A stretch of 64,000 nucleotides of DNA, taken from contig JAPYSU010000006.1 in assembly GCA_029936425.1 (NCBI GenBank), forward strand, positions 62,001-126,000, given 5' to 3'. Below, piece by piece: positions 52,576 through 60,291 of the stretch. The translations under genes and the position numbers were made by a program. Under the pieces are notes generated by a model. It was given only the letters and a program-made list of their open reading frames with translations. It had not been told where the DNA came from and did no database searches. The DNA comes from Litorimonas sp. GTDB lineage: Bacteria; Pseudomonadota; Alphaproteobacteria; Caulobacterales; Maricaulaceae. How positions within the stretch are numbered: position 1 is the first letter of the stretch; each line of letters opens with the position of its first letter.

Positions 52576-52923
52576 ATGATGGAGTCGCGTACTTTAATAA
52601 GCAAAGAAAACTCAATTATTCGTAATTTCTTAGGCATGGCTGCGTTCATTTTTATTGTTCCCGCCGCGATGGTCTTAGCTTTATTAACTCTGCCGTTTTC
52701 GAAACCCGTAAATCGTTCCGCGCAAGAAGTATTAGAAATTTTTGATAATTTTCTAGAAAATGAAGGAGATCCCTATGAGTGGGATGACTTTATCAGTATG
52801 AAAATCTCTAACTCTCAACTTGAATATATTCGTCAGCAAGCCGCTCAAATTCACTTGCCGTTGACTGAGGAAGGTTCTGAAATTTTGGACCGTCTTCGTT
52901 TGAAAGCAAAAGAATTAATTTAA
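52576..52923 (+). CDS. AT-rich small membrane protein, unknown function
   Basis: 115 residues from ATG-ATG at 52576/52579, one base after the ubiB stop (the open frame starts earlier inside ubiB). One N-terminal membrane helix (about 25-45, MAAFIFIVPAAMVLALLTLP) and an acidic cytoplasmic-type domain with GDPYEWDDFISMKISNSQLE and YIRQQAAQIHLPLTEEG. The WDDF-(I/T)S motif recurs in other small bacterial proteins of unknown role. Codons are clearly richer in A/T (TTA, ATT, AAA, GAA) than in flanking genes, which suggests transfer. Confidence 0.7.
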   Translation: MMESRTLISKENSIIRNFLGMAAFIFIVPAAMVLALLTLPFSKPVNRSAQEVLEIFDNFLENEGDPYEWDDFISMKISNSQLEYIRQQAAQIHLPLTEEGSEILDRLRLKAKELI

Positions 52924-52930
52924 GCCGCCC

Positions 52931-53130
52931 CGTCATTGCAAGACCCCGTTCTTGCAATCCATCTCCGGGTGTTTCTGATTTTACCTCGTGAACTTTTAAA
53001 AAGGATATCCTGCAGAATTATCCAGAATACTGACCTGACATACTGTCTGATAGGTTTGGGAGATGGATTACAAGGTATGAGCGTCAAAATTTGATCGGGG
53101 ATCAAATTAGCGATTGGCCTTGTAATGACG
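52931..53130. repeat. MITE-like nested inverted-repeat element
   Basis: About 200 bases bounded by CGTCATTGCAAG (52931-52942) and its near-complement CTTGTAATGACG (53119-53130). An inner pair TTGCAATCCATCTCC (52952-52966) and GGAGATGGATTACAA (53059-53073) also match with one mismatch. The terminal CGTCATTGC...GCAATCC pattern is like the dispersed palindromes seen in other proteobacterial genomes. No ORF inside. The rest of the 52924-53329 gap holds nothing I recognise. Confidence 0.7.
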
Positions 53131-53329
53131 AGATAAGGACTATGACGAAACCTCTCTGAATCCTGACGACCTAATATTTACTGCTGTTTCGAATACTTAC
53201 GCGAAGTGAGGCTAATTGGCTATCAGCGCCACCAGCCACTGAACTCCTCTCTATGCAAACGCGCTTAAACCCCATAGAGGGCGCGGCGAAGGTGCCGCCA
53301 TTTTTTCTGCGGCCAGAAAGACCACTTAA

Positions 53330-55294
53330 ATGTCCAACATAACCCACGCGCACCCGGCGCTCGCTGAGGCCTTAGCGAAAAAAGGCTATAGCGCTTTGAC
53401 GCCCGTTCAAAATGCGGTGCTCGACCCGAAATTGCTTGACCAAGACGTTTTGGTCTCCGCCCAGACGGGCTCGGGGAAAACGGTTGCCTTTGGCTTGGCT
53501 ATGGCCTCGACTCTATTAGGGGATGAGGAAAGTTTTTTTCAAGCCGACGCCCCTATGGCTTTAGCGATTGCCCCCACACGGGAACTCGCCTTGCAGGTCA
53601 AACGCGAACTGGACTGGCTCTATAAACAAGCCGGCGCCAAGACCGCGAGCTGCGTAGGCGGTATGGATATGCGCGATGAGCGCCGGGCCTTGTCGCAAGG
53701 CGCGCATATTGTGGTCGGAACGCCCGGACGGCTTTGCGACCACATCAAGCGCGGCTCGCTGAATATGACCCAGCTCAAAGCCATCGTTCTCGACGAAGCA
53801 GATGAAATGCTGAAAATGGGGTTCCGCGAAGAGTTGGAGCTTATTCTCGGCGCCGCCCCTGATGAGCGCCGCACGCTCATGTTTTCGGCGACGGTGCCTA
53901 AAACCATATTGGGCCTGACCAAGACATATCAACGTAACGCCGTGCGCGTGAATACCGCCGCCGAAGCCAAGCAGCATTTGGACATTGAATACCGCGTCAT
54001 GACGGTCGCCTCTGACGACCGCGAAAACGCTATTATCAATGTCTTGCGGTTTTATAATGCCAAAAACGCGATCGTCTTTGGCGATACGCGGATTGCCGTG
54101 AACCGGATGACCCAGCGATTTAACAATCGCGGGTTTTCAGTTGTCGCCCTATCCGGAGAGCTTTCCCAGGCCGAACGCAGCCAAGCCCTTCAGGCCCTAA
54201 GGGACGGGCGGGCGCAAGTCTGTATTGCGACGGATGTGGCGGCGCGGGGCTTGGACCTTCCGGATCTGGAACTTGTCATTCACGCCGACGTGCCCAAAAA
54301 CCGCGAAGCATTGCTTCACCGTTCTGGGCGGACCGGACGAGCGGGCCGCAAAGGCGTCTCTGCTCTTATCGTAACGCCTAATCGTCGCCGCAACGCCGAA
54401 CGACTGCTCCGCGACGCCAATATAACCGCTGATTGGGGCGTGCCTCCCGCGGCTGATGAAATCATAAAACGCGATAACGAACGCTTGCTCGATAATATGA
54501 CTTTGGTCAGTGAAGTCACCGAAGAGGAGCGCACTTTGGTAAAGCGGCTTCTGAAAGCACATTCGCCGGAACATATCGCCACCGCCTTCATACGAAAAAC
54601 CCGTGAGGGCCAATCTGCCCCCGAAGAATTATCCAACGCAGCCTATACTCCCGGCAAAGACGATCGCGGCGGAGCAAAATCCAAGATACGAAATGATTTT
54701 ACGGATGGCGTGTGGTTTGCGCTGAATTTAGGCCGAAAACAAAAGGCCGAGCCGAAATGGATATTGCCTATGCTGCTCAAATCCGGCGGGCTAAAAAAAC
54801 CAGAAATCGGCGCGATTAAAATCACCGAAACCCAGACCTTCATAGAGCTGGAGAGCGGAGCCGTAGATCAATTTATCGAAACCATCGGCCCGGACGGAAA
54901 AATCGAAAAAGCCATCACCGCCACCCGGTTAGAAGGTCTACCCGATTTCCGAACGCCCGGACACTCGCCTGATAAATCGCGCAAGACGGATAAGCCCAGA
55001 CGTAAATCGAATGACGCCAAGGGAAAGAAAGACGCGCCTCAGGGGAATAAGCCGAAAAGCAATTTCAAAGGCAAACCGACAAATAAAACTTTTTACGAGG
55101 AAGCCAGCCTAAAGCGGAAACCCCGGGTAAAAACTGAAGGCAACACTGGAGAATCTAACGCTTCTAAGGAGTCTGGCGGAAATCCTAAAAAGCCTCATAA
55201 GAAGAAACTCGCCCGCGCCGCGGCCTTGAAAGCCAAATCCGGAGGCGTGAAAAAAGGACAACGGAAAAGCACACGCAAGAAAGATCGGCGGTGA
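53330..55294 (+). CDS. DEAD-box RNA helicase (DeaD/CsdA-like)
   Basis: 654-residue RNA helicase for ribosome assembly or RNA decay. Motifs in order: GYSALTPVQNAVL (Q motif), AQTGSGKTVAFGLAM (I), APTRELALQV (Ia), VGTPGRLCDHI (Ib), VLDEADEML (II), MFSATVP (III), ATDVAARGLDLPDLELVIH (V) and HRSGRTGRAGRKG (VI). A DbpA-type RNA-binding domain follows (about 470-545, VWFALNLGRKQKAEPKWILP). The last 100 residues are a Lys/Arg-rich disordered tail. Cold-inducible helicases share this layout; regulation is not visible here. Confidence 0.94.
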   Translation: MSNITHAHPALAEALAKKGYSALTPVQNAVLDPKLLDQDVLVSAQTGSGKTVAFGLAMASTLLGDEESFFQADAPMALAIAPTRELALQVKRELDWLYKQAGAKTASCVGGMDMRDERRALSQGAHIVVGTPGRLCDHIKRGSLNMTQLKAIVLDEADEMLKMGFREELELILGAAPDERRTLMFSATVPKTILGLTKTYQRNAVRVNTAAEAKQHLDIEYRVMTVASDDRENAIINVLRFYNAKNAIVFGDTRIAVNRMTQRFNNRGFSVVALSGELSQAERSQALQALRDGRAQVCIATDVAARGLDLPDLELVIHADVPKNREALLHRSGRTGRAGRKGVSALIVTPNRRRNAERLLRDANITADWGVPPAADEIIKRDNERLLDNMTLVSEVTEEERTLVKRLLKAHSPEHIATAFIRKTREGQSAPEELSNAAYTPGKDDRGGAKSKIRNDFTDGVWFALNLGRKQKAEPKWILPMLLKSGGLKKPEIGAIKITETQTFIELESGAVDQFIETIGPDGKIEKAITATRLEGLPDFRTPGHSPDKSRKTDKPRRKSNDAKGKKDAPQGNKPKSNFKGKPTNKTFYEEASLKRKPRVKTEGNTGESNASKESGGNPKKPHKKKLARAAALKAKSGGVKKGQRKSTRKKDRR

Positions 55295-55747
55295 GCGCGT
55301 GCATTTTTTAGTGCAAAACTATGTCCCTCAGCTCTCTAAAATTTAACCCGATTCTGGGCGCGCCGAATAAAATCCATCTTGTCAGAATTTACCAGAAGCG
55401 TATTTTTAAGGCGCGGGATATCTCGTCCCGCTACGGGGTGTTTTCCCCTTTGACGAAAGTGATTGTCATGGCAGATAAATTTAAGACAGCCGGCAAACCT
55501 ACAAAGACGGCTCCTTCCGACACAAACCCTAAAAAAGGTCCAGACCATAAAGGCGCGCAACCTAAACCTAAGAAATAAAACTTAGGCGACAAGGTCGCCG
55601 GGGCACGGCCTAGTCAAAATCGTGCCGCTCTATTTTCCATCAGATTTAGGGCGGCACATTCTTAAATCTTTTTTCTCCTGACCTGGACAATTCTCCCTAC
55701 CGCAAATCCCTCTTTCCACGCCAGTCCCCACCCTCTAAACTCCCTCC
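55295..55747 (+). other. 453-base helicase-coaBC gap, mostly without recognisable genes
   Basis: Contains one weak lysine-rich small ORF (55468-55578), a small inverted repeat GCGGGA..TCCCGC near 55417-55435, and GGCACG..CGTGCC near 55602-55626. None has a T run. No RNA gene was recognised. Confidence 0.5.
55468..55578 (+). CDS. possible 36-residue basic small protein
   Basis: ATG at 55468 gives MADKFKTAGKPTKTAPSDTN then a Lys/Pro-rich end (PKKGPDHKGAQPKPKK). No good ribosome site. The in-frame extension to 55321 is also open. Composition resembles the helicase tail just upstream, so it may be chance or a decayed duplicate. Low support. Confidence 0.25.
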   Translation: MADKFKTAGKPTKTAPSDTNPKKGPDHKGAQPKPKK

Positions 55748-56971
55748 ATGACAAAACGGGTACTCCTTATCATTGGCGGCGGCATTGCAGCTTATAAATC
55801 GCTATTTCTCATCCGCGTTCTCGCCAAACGCGGGATTGAAAGCCGGGTTATCCTGACGCGCGGCGGGAAAGAATTTGTGACGCCACTCTCTGCCGGAGCG
55901 CTCTCCGGGGATAAGGTTTATTCAGACCTCTGGGACTTAACCGACGAAGCCGAAATGGGGCATATAGAGCTCTCGCGCTCCGCCGATTTAGTCGTTGTCG
56001 CGCCTGCGACCGCGAATATTCTCGCACAGGCCGCGCACGGCCTGGCAGGGGATCTCGCCACAACGACCCTGCTGGCGACCGATAAACGCGTCCTCTTCGC
56101 CCCCGCCATGAATGTGCGCATGTGGGAACACGCTGCGACCCAGCGCAATATTCAGACCCTCCGAAATGACGGCCAGCTTTTTGTAGGCCCGGATAGCGGC
56201 GATATGGCGTGCGGCGAATTTGGCGATGGCCGCATGGCAGAACCCGAAACGATAGCGGACGCCATTGAGGACGCGCTGAAAGGCGTCACGCATATTGACG
56301 GGGAGAAGAAAGATCTACTTTTAAAAGGGAAAAAGGCGCTCATTACCGCCGGTCCGACGCGCGAAGCCATTGATCCCGTGCGTTATCTCTCCAATCACTC
56401 TTCCGGCAAGCAGGGTTATGCGATTGCAGCGGCCCTGTCTGAACTGGGGGCGGACGTCACCCTTATTTCAGGCCCCGTTCATTTACCCTGCCCTATGGGT
56501 GTGAAACGCATTGATATAGAAACGGCCGAGGAGATGATGAGCGAAGTTCAGGCCGCTTTGCCAGTAGATGTCTTTGTCAGCGTCGCCGCCGTCGCCGATT
56601 GGCGCCCGACAGTGTGCGCGGACCTTAAAGTCAAAAAGGACAAGCAAGGAGATGGCCCGCCGCCGCTTATGCTGATGGAAAACCAGGATATATTGAAGAC
56701 TGTATCGCATATGGAACAAGGCAGACCGGAACTCGTTATAGGCTTCGCAGCAGAAACAAATGACGTGGTCGAAAATGCCCGCGCCAAGCGTCTGCGTAAA
56801 AAATGTGACTGGATTGTCGCCAATGACGTCTCAGGAGACGTTATGGGGGGCGATCATAATGTAATGGTGCTGGTCACGCCGGAGACAGAGACCGAATGGC
56901 CTCGACTGGACAAACAAGCGGCCGCCAGAAAACTGGCCGCAAAAATATCGGAGGCCCTGACGGGACATTAA
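55748..56971 (+). CDS. coaBC: bifunctional phosphopantothenoylcysteine decarboxylase / phosphopantothenate-cysteine ligase
   Basis: Two steps of coenzyme A synthesis in one protein, 407 residues. CoaC half (1-180): flavin-binding GGGIAAYKSLFLIRVL, APATANILAQAAHGLAGD, PAMNVRMWEH and catalytic Cys in GDMACGEFGDGRMAEP. CoaB half (about 195-400): ITAGPTREAIDPVRYLSNHS and GKQGYAIAAALSELG, VAAVADWRP and the IVANDVSG nucleotide loop. Three bases before the next gene, so probably co-transcribed with the secreted protein and dut. Confidence 0.96.
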   Translation: MTKRVLLIIGGGIAAYKSLFLIRVLAKRGIESRVILTRGGKEFVTPLSAGALSGDKVYSDLWDLTDEAEMGHIELSRSADLVVVAPATANILAQAAHGLAGDLATTTLLATDKRVLFAPAMNVRMWEHAATQRNIQTLRNDGQLFVGPDSGDMACGEFGDGRMAEPETIADAIEDALKGVTHIDGEKKDLLLKGKKALITAGPTREAIDPVRYLSNHSSGKQGYAIAAALSELGADVTLISGPVHLPCPMGVKRIDIETAEEMMSEVQAALPVDVFVSVAAVADWRPTVCADLKVKKDKQGDGPPPLMLMENQDILKTVSHMEQGRPELVIGFAAETNDVVENARAKRLRKKCDWIVANDVSGDVMGGDHNVMVLVTPETETEWPRLDKQAAARKLAAKISEALTGH

Positions 56972-56974
56972 ACG

Positions 56975-57487
56975 ATGAAAACATCTACTCTGACGCGGCG
57001 TATCGCCCCTGCCTTTCTGACTTTCAGCCTCTTGGCCATCAGCCCCGCTTTGGCCTCTGCCGCAGAAAAATCCGCTCCCAAAAATTCCGATTGTGAAATT
57101 GTCCTGATGCAGACCATTGCAGATGAATCAGGCCGCGGCGGCGCTCAAATCGCCAGTTACCGCCCTGCCGAAGACTTTTTAATTTCAGTTTACCAGGAAG
57201 ACACCGACCCTATTGTTACGGTCAACGAAAAACCTATTCAGGCCGTTATGTGTAAACGGGTGGATGTCATTCCGACTAAAAAGGATTTTCCGATAGTCGC
57301 CACGGGTATTCCATTCTTCCTGTCTCAAAGTTTTGAAAGCCAGGATACCGATTTGGTCTCCGTTTATTACAAGGACGGTGCGTTCCGCCATGATTATAAG
57401 GGCCCCGGCCTAAGTGAAGAATCAGAGGCTTTACTCGTGAAACGTCTGGCGATGTTTGATGATATGAAAAAACAGCAGGATAAGTAA
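56975..57487 (+). CDS. secreted protein of unknown function between coaBC and dut
   Basis: 170 residues with a Sec signal peptide ending ALASAAE (about residue 30). The mature part (EIVLMQTIADESGRGGAQIA; YRPAEDFLISVYQEDTDPIV; PIVATGIPFFLSQSFESQDT) contains two cysteines (NSDCEI and VMCKRV), possibly a disulphide, and a charged helical C-terminus (KRLAMFDDMKKQQD). I recognise no domain. It starts 3 bases after the coaBC stop. Confidence 0.75.
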   Translation: MKTSTLTRRIAPAFLTFSLLAISPALASAAEKSAPKNSDCEIVLMQTIADESGRGGAQIASYRPAEDFLISVYQEDTDPIVTVNEKPIQAVMCKRVDVIPTKKDFPIVATGIPFFLSQSFESQDTDLVSVYYKDGAFRHDYKGPGLSEESEALLVKRLAMFDDMKKQQDK

Positions 57488-57623
57488 TTTTCAAAGCTTC
57501 ATCTTCGCCGTAATAGCGCGTTTAAATGGACACTTGTCCACGACTGATACACAAAGCTGACTGGCGAAGAGCGGCCCCTTCCCCTAGACATTTTCCATAT
57601 TGCAAGACTGTGAAGGGACCCTC

Positions 57624-58076
57624 ATGATTCGCGTGGAATTCAAGACATTAGATCATTTTGAAGGTCTCAAGCTTCCGGCCTTTGAAACGGTATTGGCGGC
57701 CGGAGCGGATCTTCGCGCCGCCGTAAGTGACAGCGCCCCGACGGTTTTGGCGCCGGGGGAACGCGCGCTTGTCCCGACAGGGTTTTGCATGGCGCTGCCC
57801 GCCGGATATGAAGCGCAAATTCGGCCGCGTTCCGGCCTCGCTTATAAGCACGGCATCACATGTCTGAATACGCCCGGCACAATTGACGCCGATTACCGCG
57901 GAGAAGTCAAAGTCCTACTGATTAATCACGGACAGGAGCCCTTCACCATTCACCGGGGCGAACGGATCGCCCAAATGGTGGTTTCCCCGATTACCCAGCC
58001 GGAATTTGTCGAAGTAGACGTGCTCTCCGAAACCGACCGCGGCGCGGGCGGCTTCGGATCAACAGGTCAGACTTAA
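57624..58076 (+). CDS. dut: deoxyuridine 5'-triphosphate nucleotidohydrolase (dUTPase)
   Basis: Trimeric dUTPase that removes dUTP and supplies dUMP, 150 residues from the ATG at 57624 (GAAGGGA upstream; a TTG 8 codons earlier is open). The five motifs are present: GADLRAAVS (1), PRSGLAYKHGI (2), GTIDADYRGEVKV (3), RIAQMVV (4) and RGAGGFGSTG (5). Normal length. Confidence 0.96.
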   Translation: MIRVEFKTLDHFEGLKLPAFETVLAAGADLRAAVSDSAPTVLAPGERALVPTGFCMALPAGYEAQIRPRSGLAYKHGITCLNTPGTIDADYRGEVKVLLINHGQEPFTIHRGERIAQMVVSPITQPEFVEVDVLSETDRGAGGFGSTGQT

Positions 58077-58088
58077 GCCAGAAAGACC

Positions 58089-59195
58089 TTAGTCCCGATA
58101 ACGTTTTGGTCCCTGAGGATGCGCCTCATAGCTCTGATAGCCATGAGCCGTATTACTGACAGGGCCGGAATAAACACGCGGTTGATGAGAGGAGGAATAC
58201 CTCCCCTGATGCGTGGTCACGCCGCCGGCTAAGGATTCGTTATATTGCGTTCCTGACGAATAAGTCGTTGTGGTTTCGCTCTTGTGGTAGCTCGCGGACG
58301 GGCGGATTGCGCCGCTGCCGGGCGCGCAGAGGACTCGGCGCCATTCATAGCGCTCCGGCGAGACAAGCGTTTTTGTCTGAACCTGCCCATATTTGGCCGG
58401 AACCTCGACATATTGCCCGCTGGCTTCACGCACGACGTCTTCAACCGTATAGCTGCGATATTCAGCCGGAATCGGAATTTCTGTCACGCCGCCGGGATCG
58501 GCCACAACCTGTTTCGTAATCGTCTGATATTTGGCCGGAACAGTGACGCGCTGCACGCCCCCGGGATTGGTCATGACTTTACGCTGGTAAGACGCGGTCT
58601 GCCCCGGCTCTTCCACCAGACACCAAATCTCGCACATCTCGCCGCATTGCGCGCCGCCCTGTTCGCCGTATTGCATGGTAGAGCTGTAGCCTTGGCCATG
58701 GCGCCCGCCATCCGCGGTCGAATGGATGACATAACCCTGCGCCCTTAATTTACCGGGATTGCCTCGCTTCCAGACCAGACGCGGCGCAGAGGTTTGAATC
58801 GTTTCGGTTACCGTCGAGAATTGCGGCGCGGATACGGTCAGTTTGTCATAAGACGGACGCACCAAAAGTTGCTCTGTAACAGATTTATAGGTCGGCTGAC
58901 GCACCTGATAGCGCACAGACGCCTCCTTCACGAGGACGTCTTCCTGACGCGTCGCAAGCTCGGGCGGGAGAACCTGAAGCGTTTGATATCCCTCTTCGGT
59001 CATGACCGTTTCTGAGCCGTGTTGATACTGCGCCGGAATTTCGACGCGGGCATAACATTCCCCGCTATTGGGATTGGCAGGCAAAAGATCAGGCGTATAG
59101 GCCGGTCCGGAAGAGTTTCCCGCAAAGGCGGTTCCACTCAAAAGGGCTGTGGCAAAAGAGGCCATCAGTCCGCTACGAAGCTGTATTGACGTCAT
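58089..59195 (-). CDS. secreted protein with eight 23-residue repeats
   Basis: 368 residues, Sec signal peptide cleaved near GTAFAG (residue 26). Two blocks of four repeats, each exactly 23 residues: 53-144 and 197-288. A repeat looks like P-A-x-Y-x-x-(V/I)-T-x-x-V(L)-V-x-P ... V. Examples are PAKYQTITKQVVADPGGV and PAEYRSYTVEDVVREASG. Each block ends W-(K/R)-R. Between them an insert has Cys184, Cys188 and Cys192 (CGEMCEIWC); Cys47 and Cys290 flank the blocks. The C-terminus is Ser/Tyr/Gly-rich. Similar strings occur in envelope proteins, but no function is known to me. Cell surface or periplasmic role is inference. Confidence 0.82.
   Translation of the reverse strand: MTSIQLRSGLMASFATALLSGTAFAGNSSGPAYTPDLLPANPNSGECYARVEIPAQYQHGSETVMTEEGYQTLQVLPPELATRQEDVLVKEASVRYQVRQPTYKSVTEQLLVRPSYDKLTVSAPQFSTVTETIQTSAPRLVWKRGNPGKLRAQGYVIHSTADGGRHGQGYSSTMQYGEQGGAQCGEMCEIWCLVEEPGQTASYQRKVMTNPGGVQRVTVPAKYQTITKQVVADPGGVTEIPIPAEYRSYTVEDVVREASGQYVEVPAKYGQVQTKTLVSPERYEWRRVLCAPGSGAIRPSASYHKSETTTTYSSGTQYNESLAGGVTTHQGRYSSSHQPRVYSGPVSNTAHGYQSYEAHPQGPKRYRD
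58332..58607 (-). repeat. Second 4 x 69-base repeat block
   Basis: Codes for residues 197-288 of the 58089-59195 gene: four 23-residue units starting PGQTASYQRKV, PAKYQTITKQV, PAEYRSYTVED and PAKYGQVQTKT. Period is exact with no indels. Confidence 0.85.
58764..59039 (-). repeat. First 4 x 69-base repeat block
   Basis: Codes for residues 53-144: units starting IPAQYQHGSET, LPPELATRQED, RQPTYKSVTEQ and SAPQFSTVTET. Period is exactly 23 residues; sequence more diverged than block 2. Confidence 0.8.
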
Positions 59196-59271
59196 GGTTC
59201 GTCCCTTAAAAGTTCAGTTTATCAGGTTTCATGTAAGCTGACCCTGCAAGTTTCGTGCTAACTTGACCGCT

Positions 59272-59682
59272 CTACCGATTTTTTTTGACATTTTTATGCC
59301 AAAGGAGCTGACCGACTCTCCAAACGCTCCATGCCACCAGAACGCCTGACAGATTTGCCAGGAAATCCGCAAAGGAGGCAGTTCGCCCCATATTCATTGC
59401 TCCCTGCAATATTTCTATCGCCGCGCTAAAAACCAAAATGGCAAGGAGCAAACTGACCCGGCGCAGGGGCATGCGGGATAAAAGGGCTAAGCCGCTCAAG
59501 ATAAAATAAGCCAGAAAATGCTGCACTTTGTCGATATAATGCGAGCCGGGCTGGCCATAAAACGGCTCAAGAGATTTCCACAAAATAAAAATCGCCAGTG
59601 CCGCAAACAGAGCTCTCATGCCCCAATTAAGCCAGGTCGCCTTATTCGTCTCTGAAGCCAGGTTGATTGTAGTCTTGGTCAT
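59272..59682 (-). CDS. VanZ-family membrane protein
   Basis: 136 residues with about four membrane helices (FAALAIFILWKSL, FLAYFILSGLALLSR, RVSLLLAILVFSAAIEILQG, FLANLSGVLVAWSVW). The VanZ pattern is clear: DKVQHFLAYF in helix 2 and EILQGAMNMGRTASFADFLA with NLSG in helix 3-4. Family role is obscure (linked to teicoplanin resistance in some bacteria). It stands alone. Confidence 0.88.
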   Translation of the reverse strand: MTKTTINLASETNKATWLNWGMRALFAALAIFILWKSLEPFYGQPGSHYIDKVQHFLAYFILSGLALLSRMPLRRVSLLLAILVFSAAIEILQGAMNMGRTASFADFLANLSGVLVAWSVWRVGQLLWHKNVKKNR

Positions 59683-59921
59683 CGCAATCGGTCTTAAACA
59701 GAAGGCTCTACAAAAGCACGTGTGAAGCGAGGTATTCTATGTAATTTTTGAAATCCGAATTCCCGAGGTCAATCCTGCCCCGAAATGGAACAGATTTTGC
59801 CCTGATGGATTAAATGACTACAATTGTGTAATAGACAAAGTAATATTCGATGTGGCTATTTTAAGGCAAATTACCCTATCAGGATTTACGTTATTCCAAT
59901 AAATTCAAAAGAGAGATCATC

Positions 59922-60194
59922 ATGGATGTTTTAAACCCCAAAGACGCTGCCGAAGATTTACCCGGATGGACTGGCGGCGACGATTTTATCACCAAAGTTT
60001 TCAAATTCGAAGATTTTGCCGAAGCCTTTGGTTTCATGTCCCACATCGCGGTTATTGCCAATACGATGGATCATCACCCGGAATGGTACAATGTTTACAA
60101 CCGCGTTGATGTGACTCTGACGACCCATGATGCAGGCGGGGTCACGGAAAAAGACATCAAACTCGCCAAAGCCATGGAAAAGGCCGCTAAATAG
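59922..60194 (+). CDS. phhB: 4a-hydroxytetrahydrobiopterin dehydratase (PhhB/DCoH-type)
   Basis: Pterin carbinolamine dehydratase of 90 residues, recycles the pterin cofactor of phenylalanine hydroxylase. Active-site motif FMSHIAVIANTMDHHPEWYN with the His-His-Pro triad and VDVTLTTHDAGGVTEKDIKL. AAAGAGAG ribosome site. No phhA is in the window, so a separate role cannot be excluded. Confidence 0.93.
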   Translation: MDVLNPKDAAEDLPGWTGGDDFITKVFKFEDFAEAFGFMSHIAVIANTMDHHPEWYNVYNRVDVTLTTHDAGGVTEKDIKLAKAMEKAAK

Positions 60195-60291
60195 AGCAAT
60201 TCTTATCGGCCTGTTTCTCGGCTCTTGAATTTAACGTCGTAAAGCGTAGGGAACGGAGAATATCCTTTCTCACTATGGGGTTCGTAGGACA

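Noticed and set aside
55321..55467. Longer start for the small basic ORF after the helicase
   Set aside because: No ribosome site or composition support; the whole ORF is weak.
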